Under the pieces are notes generated by a model. That model searched no databases, had not been told where the DNA came from, and saw only the letters and a program-made list of their open reading frames with translations. Below, in pieces: positions 24,084 to 35,226 of a stretch of 64,000 nucleotides of DNA (position 1 is its first letter; each line of letters starts with the position of its first letter). The position numbers and the translations under genes were made by a program. This DNA comes from Bolinopsis microptera (taxonomy: Eukaryota; Ctenophora; Tentaculata; Lobata; Bolinopsidae): NCBI RefSeq assembly GCF_026151205.1, contig NC_087078.1, forward strand, positions 7,332,675 through 7,396,674. The letters are read 5' to 3'.

Positions 24084-24810
24084 AGGGGCTGGAGTACGCG
24101 TGTTTACAGATTAATGAATTGTTGCATTGTAAATATTTAAAGTTGACGATATATTATGATTTAATAGTAAATTTTTCAAAGCTGGCTTTGGACTTAGGTA
24201 AAATTATAATTTATTTATTTAAAAGAAAAAACCACGGATAGTTTTTAATTTACATAGTCGTATAACTATAATCAAGTTAATCCTGTTTTCAAGAATGCGC
24301 GGCTTTGGCGGCCAGTTATTGACTTGTACATAAAATTGAATTTTAAATAGAAATGTGAATGTATTAAAATTTAAAACTTTCAAAACGGAGGCTTATAAAT
24401 ATTATTATATTATGATTGTAAAATAAAGGATAAACTTTTAAATTTGTTTCACTAAAATTTGTTTCACTAAAATTCAATTTAATGTATAAGTCAATAACTG
24501 GCCGCCAAAGCCGCGCATTCTTGAAAACAGGATTAAATTGTTTATGATTATACGACAAAGAGAAATAAATTTAAACTATCCGTGGTTTTTTAAAATAAAT
24601 TATAATCTTACCTAAATCCAAAGCCAGCTTTGTAAAATTTACTATTAGATCATAATATATCGTCAATTCTCAATATTTACAATGCAACATTTCATTAATC
24701 TACATACAAGCGTACTCTTACCTGAGGACCCCAGGCTATTATGTTCATTAACATATAGATTTGGCGGAATGACAGGCTGAGCGCGGCCCAGTAAGCGTAC
24801 TCCAGCCCCT
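24084..24810. mobile_element. palindromic (fold-back) element with a nested insertion
   Basis: Terminal AGGGGCTGGAGTACGC at 24,084 is the reverse complement of GCGTACTCCAGCCCCT at 24,795-24,810. The inner arms, about 24,104-24,340 and 24,460-24,707, are also complementary (for example CAAAGCTGGCTTTGGA and TCCAAAGCCAGCTTTG). The loop, 24,362-24,465, is the reverse complement of 16,640-16,745. The right arm is interrupted by a 75-bp insertion. No ORF is conserved. Confidence 0.75.
24718..24792. mobile_element. 75-bp insertion with 10-bp target duplication
   Basis: AAGCGTACTC occurs on both sides (24,708-24,717 and 24,793-24,802). Removing one copy plus the insert restores the palindrome arm. 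The last 30 bases (GGCGGAATGACAGGCTGAGC...) recur at 34,058-34,090, next to the 5' end of the minus-strand LINE. A shorter relative (GGCTGAGCGCCGCCCAATAA) is at 52,986. Confidence 0.65.
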
Positions 24811-24832
24811 GCACGCATCCGTTCTTATGCGG

Positions 24833-25205
24833 CGCGGCTCAAGCCGCGCACGCACGTATTATTTTATACTATACTTTTTGCTTTCTAATAAATATCGTGT
24901 CAATGTGTACGTCTAAATGTTCATGTTTTGTGTAAACCGAATCCAATTGAGATTAGTGACAAGGATAAGGACCCAAGTGCCTGTACGGCTTTTTCGGACC
25001 CCTGTGGACCACTACTCTTGAAATCGCTCTACAACTATTGAACATTTATAACTGTTATATAATATATAACGTCATTTGACAATTATTATCATTAATCTAC
25101 AATCTAACTGTCTTGCTGAGGAGAAGGATGAAGGAGTAAACGCTTCACAAACTAAAATATAATACTTACAACATACAAAATTTAAAACCATCAACACGGT
25201 TATAG
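24833..25205 (-). repeat. right inverted arm, distal part
   Basis: It is the reverse complement of about 18,690-19,045. It shares the GC-rich GCGCGGCTCAAGCCGCGC end and the GGACCCAAGTGCCTGTACGG block. Confidence 0.8.
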
Positions 25206-25254
25206 TTAATATCAAGGGCCAATTTGGTATACCGCTATTTCGTTGTAATATCTA

Positions 25255-27241
25255 TTATCACACTTTCGAGCCAAATTTGGCAGGAAAGCAGAATTGATAT
25301 TACATGCCCCGATAGGGAGCACTGGCTCTCACCCGGGGGCATGAAATATCAATCAGTTGCTCAGAGAGAGTCCGATATTCCCATAGGAACAAGGAGCCCA
25401 CTCACAACAACTGTTCTACTACTGTGAGGTACTCATTTAAATAAAGATTTAAATCAATAACCTGAAGTAGTCTATGACCGTAAATGCAATGATCAGATAA
25501 ACTTTCCAGATTTAGGAAAAATATATATTTATACCTTGTTTTAAAAACATTTCCTTGCGTTTGAGATGTGTTAAGCAAAATACAATTTTTTGTTGTAAAA
25601 CTTTTTCAAGCTGTTGCTTTTTTACTGCACTTCATAGTTCAAAACCTAATTAGGCTTCGGATGATGAAACAAAGTAAAAACTTCCTGGTTTGTACGAGTT
25701 TCAAGCGACTTAAGGTTACTGAAAACGAGATCAAAGTTTACAAGCAGACTTGAAAGTTGCACAACGTTTTGGTACTTGTCAGCGATACAATCAATCAGGC
25801 TTATTAATTTCCTTAATCGCTTACTTGAAATTAAAAAGGAAGTGTCAGAACAAACTACAGTCACCCTCACAAAAAGTAGTAGACACAGAAACGATGTTTG
25901 ATCTATTCGAAGGAAGAAAACACACAAAACAAAGCCAGATTTCAGCCATTTCAGACCTGAATTTTAACCCCCTCTGATCCCTTCTTTGAGCCATATTCCA
26001 TATAGAAATTGTGCAGAAATTATACTTGGCTTTTCCATTTTCCAAACCGGTTTCGCCTAGATTAGCTTGCGAAATTCGTGGCTGATCTATAAACAGAGAC
26101 TTATAGATTCTGTACAATAAAGAGCGAAAATTCTATCCCAGGACTAGTTTTAACTGAATTTTAGTTAGTGCAAATAAGTGCAATAAAAACATCCTATAAA
26201 ATATATTATCTATATAAATATATCAAGGGACGAATGACGTAACTTAATCAGCTAATCTGGTTATAAATTAGTCTGGGCACTGGGGCAAACAGGTCCGATG
26301 ATTAATGTGCTGCCATTCTTTAGACAATTCAATATTGGTAACAGTACGGGTGAACTACCTGGCCATGACCAGTCACCAGGGTGGTTATAGGCTGGTGGAG
26401 TACTGCGTTCTAAAATGTTGAAGAGATACATTTGAATATTACAAATGTTCTGATAATTTCCAGTTCAGATAATTTCTAGCTCGAAGCAGATAATGGCAAA
26501 TAATGGCAAGTAAAGATGGATACTGACTAAGAACTAAGCAGAATACTCGATAAAATTCTAAGTCAACGATAACAAGTTGCATTAAATCATTCTGAAATAA
26601 CAGACAATCAAGAATCAAGACGGACGATAATATTGTTGATGTAAATTAGGGAGTGTAGTGTATAATGTGGACTGATAAATAGACACTAATTATGACCCCA
26701 CAGCTCTATTCAAATACAAGAACTAGGAAATTCTTTCACCCCATCGCAGATACAGATTATACGATAAGGACTGTGATGTATAATCAACACTTAAACGGAT
26801 GTTCTATACATTATACATCTACAGTTTTAATGACTCTAAAAATATCTAATAGAAATAAAGTATTATAATCACCTCACATCGATTGATTTGCAGGATGTAA
26901 TTACGTATCAAACGCGCTCGCGGCGGAATATTCTAGACTCATAAGTACAAGACCCATAGGCGGAAAACACATTAATATCGCATGCACTAGGTAGCAGTAC
27001 AAAGCAAATTCAGCGCGGCACACAGCATTCACTGTGTCATAAATGTGAAACGCGAGATTCTAATTTTGACGTATTGTATCTTTAATATCTGAAATACTAA
27101 CTTATCGAGAGCTATATATAGCTTGGACATTATAAACATAAATAAGTTAGACATGTCTAGTTTTGCTTTGGTGAGATTTATAACTAACGTTTGATCAAAT
27201 TCTGCTTTCCCGGCCAAATTTGGCTCCAAAGAAAGTGTGAT
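25255..27241. mobile_element. about 2-kb TIR element without recognised coding
   Basis: TATCACACTTTCGAGCCAAA at 25,255 and, reverse-complemented, the sequence ending GAAAGTGTGATA at 27,241 form imperfect TIRs of about 46 bp. They share CCAAATTTGG and GAAAGCAGAATT. This block is absent from the corresponding place of the left arm (18,575-18,690), so it was inserted after the arms formed. Frames at 25,568-26,117 are short and show no known domain. Confidence 0.6.
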
Positions 27242-27250
27242 AAAACATTA

Positions 27251-27415
27251 ATCACATGCCTTCTCATGCGATATCAACATTTTCAAAACTCGGCAAGCCT
27301 CGTGATTGAAAATGTCGATATAACCCTCGGCAAGCCTCGGGAAATATCGAAACTTTCGCTAACTCGGCAAGCCTCGTGGGCGAAAGTTTTGATATCGCAT
27401 GAGAAGGCATGTGAT
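27251..27415. mobile_element. hairpin-rich MITE
   Basis: Perfect 25-bp terminal inverted repeats start ATCACATGCCTTCTCATGCG and end CGCATGAGAAGGCATGTGAT. Inside are three copies of CTCGGCAAGCCTCG, two of them in their own hairpins (for example CATTTTC...GAAAATG and CTTTCG...CGAAAG). The whole can fold into a multi-armed structure. Confidence 0.8.
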
Positions 27416-27419
27416 AAAT

Positions 27420-28248
27420 GTATAGTATATCTTTACATTTTAATACAATAATGAAATACAATAGGATACATGTTTCGAGAAAGAAAGGTTGGTCCGATTA
27501 TTAACAAAAGTCCATCAGGGACTCCACGGAGTCGAAAAAGGTACACGGCTGCTGTCTGGTGCTGCTAGGCATTTATTGATCAAGATGTTTTATTGTATTG
27601 GTTTTTGATGATTCTATTGTTCGTGACTAATCAAGTTCTAAATGGGGGTATAAAGTGCTGCTTAAGATACTTCGTCATCTCATGTCCAGTATAATGAATA
27701 AGATTGTAAACAATACAGTTTCAGTAGTTGACCCATACAGTTAAGTCCGTCATAACTCACAATTGTTTAATCATCTGTCAATTGTCAAAGTCGTTGTGTG
27801 TTTAGTCGCTGAGTTAGCAGTAAGATAAGTTGTTACGCGCGCGCGCGTTTAATCCCGTCGACGTGAGATGTGACAATGAAAACGGTACAGAATTATTGTT
27901 TTCGCGCGTTACGTAGAATTTACTAGTGTGTAATACTGGTTAACACTGGGTGTACACTGAGTGTAAGTCGCTAAGTTTCATATACGAGCCGTTGAATATT
28001 TCCAATTTTGAGTGTATCGTGAGCATGTTTTACAGTGCAATTGTTCGGTACTAGTGTGTTTGTGTGTATATATATATATATATCATCTGTGGAGTATGGT
28101 GTGTGGACTGTGGTAAATAATGTGTTTAGTTGGAGTGCAGTGGTTGCATGTATGAGGAAATATAAGTGGTTATTTTAGTAAATCACATTAATCAAAACTT
28201 GAGCTCATTTGTGGCAAAATTAAGCAATTTTCAATGTATTCTTAAACC
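27420..28248 (-). repeat. right inverted arm, proximal part (LINE 3' flank)
   Basis: It is the reverse complement of about 17,760-18,600, including the (CG)n tract at 27,837 and the TATATATATA stretch at 28,070. Relative to the left arm it lacks about 50 bp of the RT C-terminal coding sequence near 28,223. Confidence 0.8.
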
Positions 28249-28838
28249 CAGAGGCGGCTCGTGGGAGCTGGCTGGCAGTTTTGTTGGGGTCCAATCGATG
28301 GACTGGGGGGGGGGGGGAGGGGGGCTTGGGAGCCGGCTCAAGCTGATCCCTCCAAACTACCGATTACATTACACACAGGGCCTTGTAAATGTAATGTGTA
28401 ACACTTTACAGGCGACAGCAAACAAACACAAAAACTTATAACATGGGTGAAACAGGACACCAGTCCACACGTGTACGATCTCAGCCGCGCAGAATCATAT
28501 AGCAGTCAAATTGCAAAGGGTCCTGGACCCCCAAATCGAGGCAAATCATAATAGATTACCTATAGTGGGATGCGCACGATGTGCTTTGTAACGTTTACAA
28601 TTAACTATGTATTAAAACTGCGCGGCTGAGTGGTCCAGGACTCCCTACAACACAAAATTTCACGAAGATCACGCGTGCGCTTACATTAAAACGTATGATA
28701 GTAAATGAAGACCTTTATATTGCGATTTGTTATTTCCTAACACTATTACTAATTACTATTTCTATTTTAAGCACCAGCCACCAGATAATAATTTTAAGGC
28801 GTCCACAGACGCCTGGACGCCCTCAATAGCCGCCTCTG
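28249..28838. mobile_element. hAT-type non-autonomous element, 590 bp
   Basis: TIRs CAGAGGCGGCT (28,249-28,259) and AGCCGCCTCTG (28,828-28,838) are flanked by an exact 8-bp duplication CTTAAACC (28,241-28,248 and 28,839-28,846). The left arm has the uninterrupted site (TTCTTAAACCCGTTTG in reverse complement of about 17,765). An 8-bp duplication and CAGAGGCGG ends are typical of hAT transposons. There is no transposase. Confidence 0.9.
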
Positions 28839-28910
28839 CTTAAACCCGTTTGTCGGAGTATTAAAACTTATCTTACTTAATGTTTGTCGACAGCTGTTCC
28901 ACATGTAGGA

Positions 28911-29059
28911 CAGGGACAAAAGGATTTCGCGGCATGTACGAAATCGCGAAATTTCCCATTCTCCGCGACAAATTTTATGTATAGTTTAATGTATAGCCTG
29001 TTAAATTTCGCGGTACCGCGATTTTTGGCCAAAATAATCGCGAAATCCTTTTGTCCCTG
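28911..29059. mobile_element. hAT-type MITE, 149 bp
   Basis: TIRs CAGGGACAAAAGGATTTCGC and GCGAAATCCTTTTGTCCCTG are flanked by an 8-bp duplication ATGTAGGA (28,903-28,910 and 29,060-29,067). The empty site, CCACATGTAGGATGATTGG, is present in the other LINE copy (complement of about 17,695-17,715). The insertion interrupts the RT C-terminus. Confidence 0.93.
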
Positions 29060-29986
29060 ATGTAGGATGATTGGTAGATGAATTGTGAGGATGGTTGTGA
29101 TGTGATAAAATAATTCTCTCGTCGTGGTGACCTGTTGAATGATGAGTACAGTGATAATGGTTCCTCTAACTTATTAATTTTGAATAGTTCTAAGAGACAA
29201 GTGTACTTATACAGGTTGTGAACAGTTAACAATTTCTGATTCTTAAACAAGGGCTTAGAGTGTTCTTTTTTGTAAAAGTCCACACCTAGTTTTTGCTCAC
29301 CAAATGGTCGTGTCCGGGCACAAGTTCTAAATTTTTCTAAGTAAGCTTCTTTATCCCCAAATAGAATTCTTATACACTTTTTCTGTGTTTTAAAGAGAGG
29401 TTCGAGTCGGTTGTTGCTAATACCACCCCATACAGATATTCCAAATCCCAAATGTGATTCGAATAAAGTATGATATAAATCCTTATAATACTGTTTAGGG
29501 ACAATGTGTCGTATTCTGCATAACTTACCTACTTCACATTTAAGTCTTGAGTTAAATGACCGTGTGTGAGTTTTCCAATTAAGTTGATCATCGATAATGA
29601 CACCTAGAAATTTAGCTTCTTGGACTTTTTTAATGACAACATTGTTCAAAGTTAATATGTTCTCGTCATTTTCTACTTCTTCTTTGGCACGTGACGGTCT
29701 AAAGTGGATAAAACAGCATTTCTTAATGTTAATATGTAATAAGTTTAGTTTCATATACTTTTAAACAGATGCTAAAACTTCATTTCCCTTTTCGTACAGT
29801 CTTCTGACACATGTTTCTTCAATAAATATGTTAGTGTCATCGGCAAATAGTATAAACGTTCCTATAATTGATGAGTTTCGGATGTCATTTATATAGATGA
29901 TAAACAGCAAGGGACCTAAACAGGACCCTTGGGGCACTCCGTAGACAACGGGCAGTTTCTCAGAGTCTTCACCTAATACTGAGACA

Positions 29987-30334
29987 AGGATACAAGGATA
30001 CAAGGATACAAGGATACAAAAGTGATAATTATTTTATTGAGTTCACAATAGTTATAATTCTGAAATAATTTAAGTTACACACTTCTAATCATTTACAAAT
30101 GTGTAGGGATAAAATAGAAATGTTATAATATAATGCTATTTTCTTTAAGTAAATCAAATTTGTATGGTTCATGAGTTTATTTTGAGTTCCTAGAGCATTA
30201 TGCACTTGCCAGTATTTGAGTGGAAATCTGGGCTCTTATAATAGGCTGTATATTGTTCGTTCACAGAGAGAATTGAATGGATTGCTCTTGCTGTGGCAGT
30301 AAATTTGGTAGGATCTAGATTTTTGTTGGAGAGC
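29987..30334 (-). mobile_element. 5'-truncated LINE 3' end nested in ORF2
   Basis: The insert ends on the minus strand in four copies of an 8-bp repeat (ATCCTTGT), the kind of tail left by CR1/L2-type elements. A direct duplication ATACTGAGACA flanks it (29,976-29,986 and 30,335-30,345). The left-arm copy carries the uninterrupted site. The first about 140 nt read as an RT C-terminal peptide ending NTGKCIML and a stop at 30,190-30,192, so this is a different LINE family with a short 3' UTR. Confidence 0.85.
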
Positions 30335-30345
30335 ATACTGAGACA

Positions 30346-32672
30346 TACTGGTATCTATTCGACAGGTAACTTGCTATAAGGTTGTTTGCATTTCCACGGA
30401 TCCCATAATTTTCTAACTTATGCAGTAACTTTTCATGTGAGATTGTATCAAAAGCTTTGCTAAGATCAATAAATATTCCAAGTACGTGTTGTTTTTTCTT
30501 GAGACGTGATTCTATGTGGTTAACTGAGTAATTTAAAGCATAACTAGTCGAATGATTTTTACGGAATCCGTACTGGTTTTCATACAAGGAATTCTGTGAA
30601 TGAAAGAAGCTATATAATCTGTTGAATATAATTTTTTCAAATATTTTACCAAATACTGCAAGTGTCGACACAGGTCTATAATTTTCAAGGAGTTCCTGGT
30701 TATCTTTCTTGTAAATTGGACTAATCCTTCCAATCTTAAGGTCATCTGGGAATATGCCATCTTTCATACATTCATTGTACAGTACAGTAAGTAGAGAAGT
30801 GACTATTTTTGAGGACTGTTTTACAACATGAATTGGTATATCACTTGCCTTACCGTTCTTAAGTTCAGATATGATTTTGCTAACCTCGTCTGTTGTGCAG
30901 TCATGCATGTAAATGCTGGAGGTGTTTGAGAGCGGTAAATAGTCATAGAAACTAGGTAGATTGTTTATGTTCATTTGACCAAGTTCATTGTAAGCAGTAT
31001 TTAAGTCAGAGGCCAATGATACGAAATACTTATTGAATTCGTTTGCTATGATCCTCCTGTTTGTTATCTTAACGTTGTCTATGGTGAACAGCGGCTTTAT
31101 TTCACGCCGCCGTTTTCCTCTTATACTATTTATTAGTTCCCAGGTCTTTTTACTATTCCCGCTATTTTCTGCAAATTTACCAGAGAAGTAATCTGTTTTC
31201 ACAGTTTGACGTGTTTTCTTTAGGACTTTTCTGTATTCTTTGTAGATAAGGTAGCGACTACGTTTTAGTGAGCATTCAGGGCACTGGCAAATCCCGCCCT
31301 TGTTATCAGTTTCCCCGAGTTTACATTTTCTATTTCTTATCTCAACCCAATTTTCGTAGAGTTTATGCTGATTATTAATTGAGCAAATGAGACCGGGAGT
31401 TATCCAAGGGTTAACCTTAGTAACAGTTCTCTTAGAGGTTTTCGGGGTTTCTAGTTTAAACGATTTTTCGATGCAGTTTTTGTAAGTGTCATGGAATTCA
31501 GTAAAGTTATGGATTATTTTAGTTTTAAGCTCATCTTCAAGATCCACTAGGAAGCCGTTAACATTTGATTGACAGAAATCGTAATACTGTTTAATAGAAG
31601 TTTTTCCAGAGTTGACTTCAACATTCCAGTTAAATGTGTTAAAAATAGGCGAGTGGTGAGTTATTCGTTCTTTTAGGGTGCCTGAAGTAATAAAATTCTC
31701 AATGTCGTTGGTAATTATGTTGTCTATGCAAGATGCTTTACAGCCTGGTTTTTCGTGAGTAGCAATAGATATTAACGGACAAAATCCTTTACTGAACAAT
31801 ATTTCTTCATATTTTTGTACATTTTTGTTATCTTTATCATGAAGATCGATATTAAAGTCTCCAGCTAGATAACTGAACTTCGGCATGTGATCAAGAAGGT
31901 TAGAAAGTTCAACTAGAGCTTGGGAAATACAGCCACTTGGTGGACGATACAAAACACCTACATTAACAGGTTGATCTTCGTTACTTAATGATAAGACAAG
32001 TATTTCTAGATGTTCTGTGACTTGTGATATATTTTCAATTACTGTAGCATTTAATCTATCGTCAACATAAAGGGCTACTCCAGTGCCCTTTTGTTTGTTA
32101 GGTGCTGTGTCCTGATAGTAACTATTATAACCGTCGAGCTGAAATAGATTGCTTAATTCTTTTCCAGTGTTGGTTTCAGCTAGGGCTATTACGGAGAATT
32201 TTGTTTTGTACCTATTGGTTTCAATGGCAAGGTTGTCAAAATTTGATTTATTTCCATCAATATTTTGAAAGAGAATAGATGATTGTTTCTTTACTTGGTT
32301 GCAGAGAATATTGGTAAGGTCAGATGCAGTGTATGAGTTACAATTATTTAAAGTATTCGAGATTTTGGTTGTGTATTCGTCTAGGTTGTTGTCGTTGTCG
32401 TCATCGTCAGTGAGTAGTTTAAATGGGTTATATTTAACCTTGTCTAAATGGATACAACGAGTACAGTAAAACTCATTAGATTGGCTATTTGTATTGGATT
32501 TGCGATAGCATTTATGGTGCATTATGCAGTCACAGTGGAAACATTCAACTATTGTTTGGCCGATGACTATGTTCTTAGAACAGACAAGACATACCTCCTT
32601 AATGAGGGGAGTCATGTGACCCTGACTAGCAGCAGCAGGAACAACAGGACCAGTTTCTCTTCCAGCAGTCAC
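30346..32672 (-). CDS. LINE ORF2 first part: PHD finger, APE endonuclease, RT N-terminus (family A)
   Basis: From a GTG at 32,672 (or the internal ATG in GHMTPLIKEV) the frame shows a PHD-like finger. Its pairs are CLVC, CFHC, HHKC and CTRC. An APE endonuclease follows (LAETNTGKE, GTGVALYVDD, YRPPSG, GDFNIDL, SCIDNII, THHSPIF), then a linker with a second CxxC...C segment (CQCPEC). RT blocks 1-3 come next (YRPVSTL, FRKNHSTSYA, FIDLSKAFDTISH). It ends where the nested LINE tail enters, at YQYVSV. The frame is also open upstream of 32,672 without a stop back to the GA-rich run at 32,837. It is therefore continuous with the end of the SGNH domain of ORF1. Confidence 0.92.
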
Positions 32673-32779
32673 ATCCCTGAAGGATCTACTGTCTACCCTT
32701 GTGGACCTCCTCTTCCTTTTGTCGATACCACCGTTAATCCTGAGAAGAACAGTGTTACGAATAAATTGACCTAACTTTG

Positions 32780-34056
32780 CTAGTCCCCTCCAGTTGAGGT
32801 GAAGGAAGTCTGGTTTTTGGTGTTTGTTGAGGTCGCGAGAGAGAGAGAGCGGTCAAGTAGACCATCTCTATCACAGAACTCATCAAATCCATCCACATAA
32901 CTGACACCAAAATTGGACGGGAGCAGCCTACGTCGAATCAAACTGTTAAAATATATAAGTTTTCTATTTAAGTCAGCACGTTTAGAGGAAATTGCTGGAC
33001 AAACAAAAACATGTATACACGGATTGACAGATTGTATCTGTGCAATCTTTGAAGCTAATGCATTATAAATAAGTTCAATGTCATGTTGGTTCTTGACCTC
33101 TTCGTTTTTGAGGTCGTTGACCCCGCACAATATTACACAGTTTCTATACCCCAACGTGACATAAGGATCTATACTATCAATGACCGGAGCGAAGATGCGT
33201 TTGCCAGGTAACCACTTGCCGAATGACTTAGCAGGATCAGTACCAAATTTCAAGCCTCCAGTGTTTGAATCCCCGATGATGCATGTGGCATTTCTGTTCA
33301 ACGAATTCACGGATCTAAGTGTGATGCTGTAACGTAGCCCTTCTATATCACCTGCATCAATACGATGGTTGAACAGTGCTTGGCTATGACGTGTCATAAC
33401 ATAAAAGGAACGTGGGTCACATTGCTGCTTGTGCTTATCAGTGCCTGTGTGAGAGTCCGAGAAAGAAACCTGACATGCAGAACCAAGCGAGACAGTGAAT
33501 ATTTTAGACTCTGGATGGATGGTCGGCTCATCATCAGAGTGTCTAGGTAGCTTGCTGTCTGTTCCTTCAAACCGATTTACTAAGCAGCTGTTGATCTGAG
33601 GTAGATCACCCTGGCAGAACTCATTATTGATTTTGTCAATGAGTTCCTTGAGAACCGATGGTATTGCCTGTGGCTTTTCAGATGACTTGGAACCTGGGTA
33701 ATCATACCTTTCCCCATATGTTAGGCAGGAGCGGTCGTTCTCAACTTTGAAGTGACCACTGTCCTTAACAAAAAGTTCACCTAAATCATTTGCTGTTTGC
33801 TGATCATTGTAGTCATTTTTGAACATTTCCACAGGTTTCTGCTCATGATTGGGTAGCTGCACAGGGACTGTAGGGACTGGAGAACGAAGGTGCTGAGTAG
33901 GAGGTCCTGGATGCAATGAGGTGGGAGGAATGCAGGGGCCAGGATTATGCAATGGCTGTAATGAGTCTAAGGATTGTTTCAATTCACTTATGCCTGCAGC
34001 TGCAGTGTGCTCATTGGCACAGAGTACAGTGAGCTGTTCAGAGATTGTTAGAGATT
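32780..34056 (-). CDS. LINE ORF1: AlkB-type dioxygenase fused to SGNH hydrolase (family A)
   Basis: The frame is annotated from a TTG at 33,982; it is open further up to about 34,056, where retroelement sequence seems to end. Counting from 33,982, LTYGERYDYPG (about 87-97) and NRFEG precede KLPRHSDDE (His148, Asp150). FYVMTRHSQALFNHRID gives the second His (206), and RYSITLR (217-223) is the RxSxTxR signature. This is the complete Fe(II)/2-oxoglutarate site of AlkB proteins, which remove methyl groups from DNA or RNA bases. The SGNH part follows: IIGDSN (about 235-240), the Gly block and LCGVND (about 285-290). The frame shifts in the GA/TC run 32,837-32,849. In the shifted frame DFLHLNWRGLAKLGQF completes the SGNH Asp-x-x-His block and runs on into ORF2. 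Confidence 0.9.
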
Positions 34057-34090
34057 AGGCGGAATGACAGGCTGAGCGCGGCCCAGTAAG

Positions 34091-35226
34091 TTCGAATTCA
34101 GATTTCTGCGACCCAAATTGCAAATTTCACTGTTTTGACTGAATTTTTCTTGAATCACCATCTTAGCTTACAAGGTCACTGATGATGGCACAAGACACGA
34201 TTGCAATAGTATAATGTATATTGCATTGAAGTTCAGTTTATATATTATTATGTTATAACCGTGCTGGTATAAAAAGTAGGTATAACTTTAGCTGCACTAT
34301 GCACACATCGAAATCTTGAATTGCGTCTGAAATCGCATCATAAATTGAATTGCAAATTGCAAAATCATGATTTATAATTATAAATTAACGATGGAAACTC
34401 GTGCATTACACATGGTTATATAATTGCAGCATCAATATAATCCACCTATCACATTTTTGTGATTTATTCCAATGCTTTATATATAATGTAATTTTCGGCT
34501 GGTACGGTATAATAATATGACAGCTCAAATGGCAAAACGTACCTCCCATCATATCTAGCTAGCTGCCAATGCAATGACCACATGCTGTTGATTTTATTAT
34601 GATGTAATCAAACATTATACTAAGTACGTCCGACGCAAACTCTTTTTAGAGATATTAGGTCTACATGTGTGCGCAATGAATGCGCAGCGTTTCAATCGCT
34701 TTTGGAGACGTTTGACTACTACCGGTGACGATTAGCTACAAGTAAATACAAATGGCAGGGTTAAGCGACGTTTGATCGAAAACCTGGTTTCAGGCCCCCC
34801 TGTGATTGAGGTTCTCAAAGTTTTATTCCCAAAGAAACCTTTAGATTTTATATAAACGAACTTGGCACACAAAAGATTATAATGCGGAGGTTGGCTGGCT
34901 CTTCTATAATAAATACGACACTCCAATTTACAGAATGCTTGCTAGAGATAAAACAAAATATTATCAGACTATACATGCAGCATGAGTAACTGGTGGATAA
35001 GCCTTCGGTAAAAACGGATCCGGAAAAGTCAATGCGGCACTCGGGTCCTTGGTATTGTCGTCGGTATACTGTCCATTATCTACGTTCTGCTTTCATAGTT
35101 TAAACAATAGTGAGTTCTAAGTATACAGCTTTAAACTGATTAAGTATGAATGAATGAAATACCTGACAATCCGCACTCCTATAATTCAAAAGCATGAGTA
35201 ACTCTTAGTGATGTATGATTTCTAGA
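34091..35226. other. spacer, nothing firmly recognised
   Basis: The region is AT-rich and its frames are short. A small shared motif with 15,300-15,350 (GTATTCCCAAAGA-like) hints at an old repeat, too weak to annotate. Confidence 0.35.

Larger units (their letters stand above)
28847..30345 (-). pseudogene. RT part of the minus-strand family A LINE ORF2, interrupted
   Basis: The sequence continues the ORF2 described at 32,672-30,346. Two frames, 30,003-29,761 and 29,754-28,975, show VSVLGEDSEKLP, GVPQGSCLGPLLF, FADDTNIF and the FLGVIID block. A nonsense codon at 29,761 lies where the left-arm copy has a tyrosine codon. Three insertions break it: a LINE 3' end (29,987-30,334), a 149-bp MITE and a 590-bp hAT element. 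A deletion of about 50 bp is also present near the C-terminus. The copy is dead. Confidence 0.9.

Noticed and set aside
25568..26117. Overlapping frames on both strands
   Set aside because: They are short, AT-biased, without motifs, and inside a non-coding TIR insertion.
32780..33982. Host ALKBH-type gene
   Set aside because: It is fused to SGNH, abuts PHD-EN-RT in the same orientation and recurs in a second LINE copy, so it is part of the retroelement.
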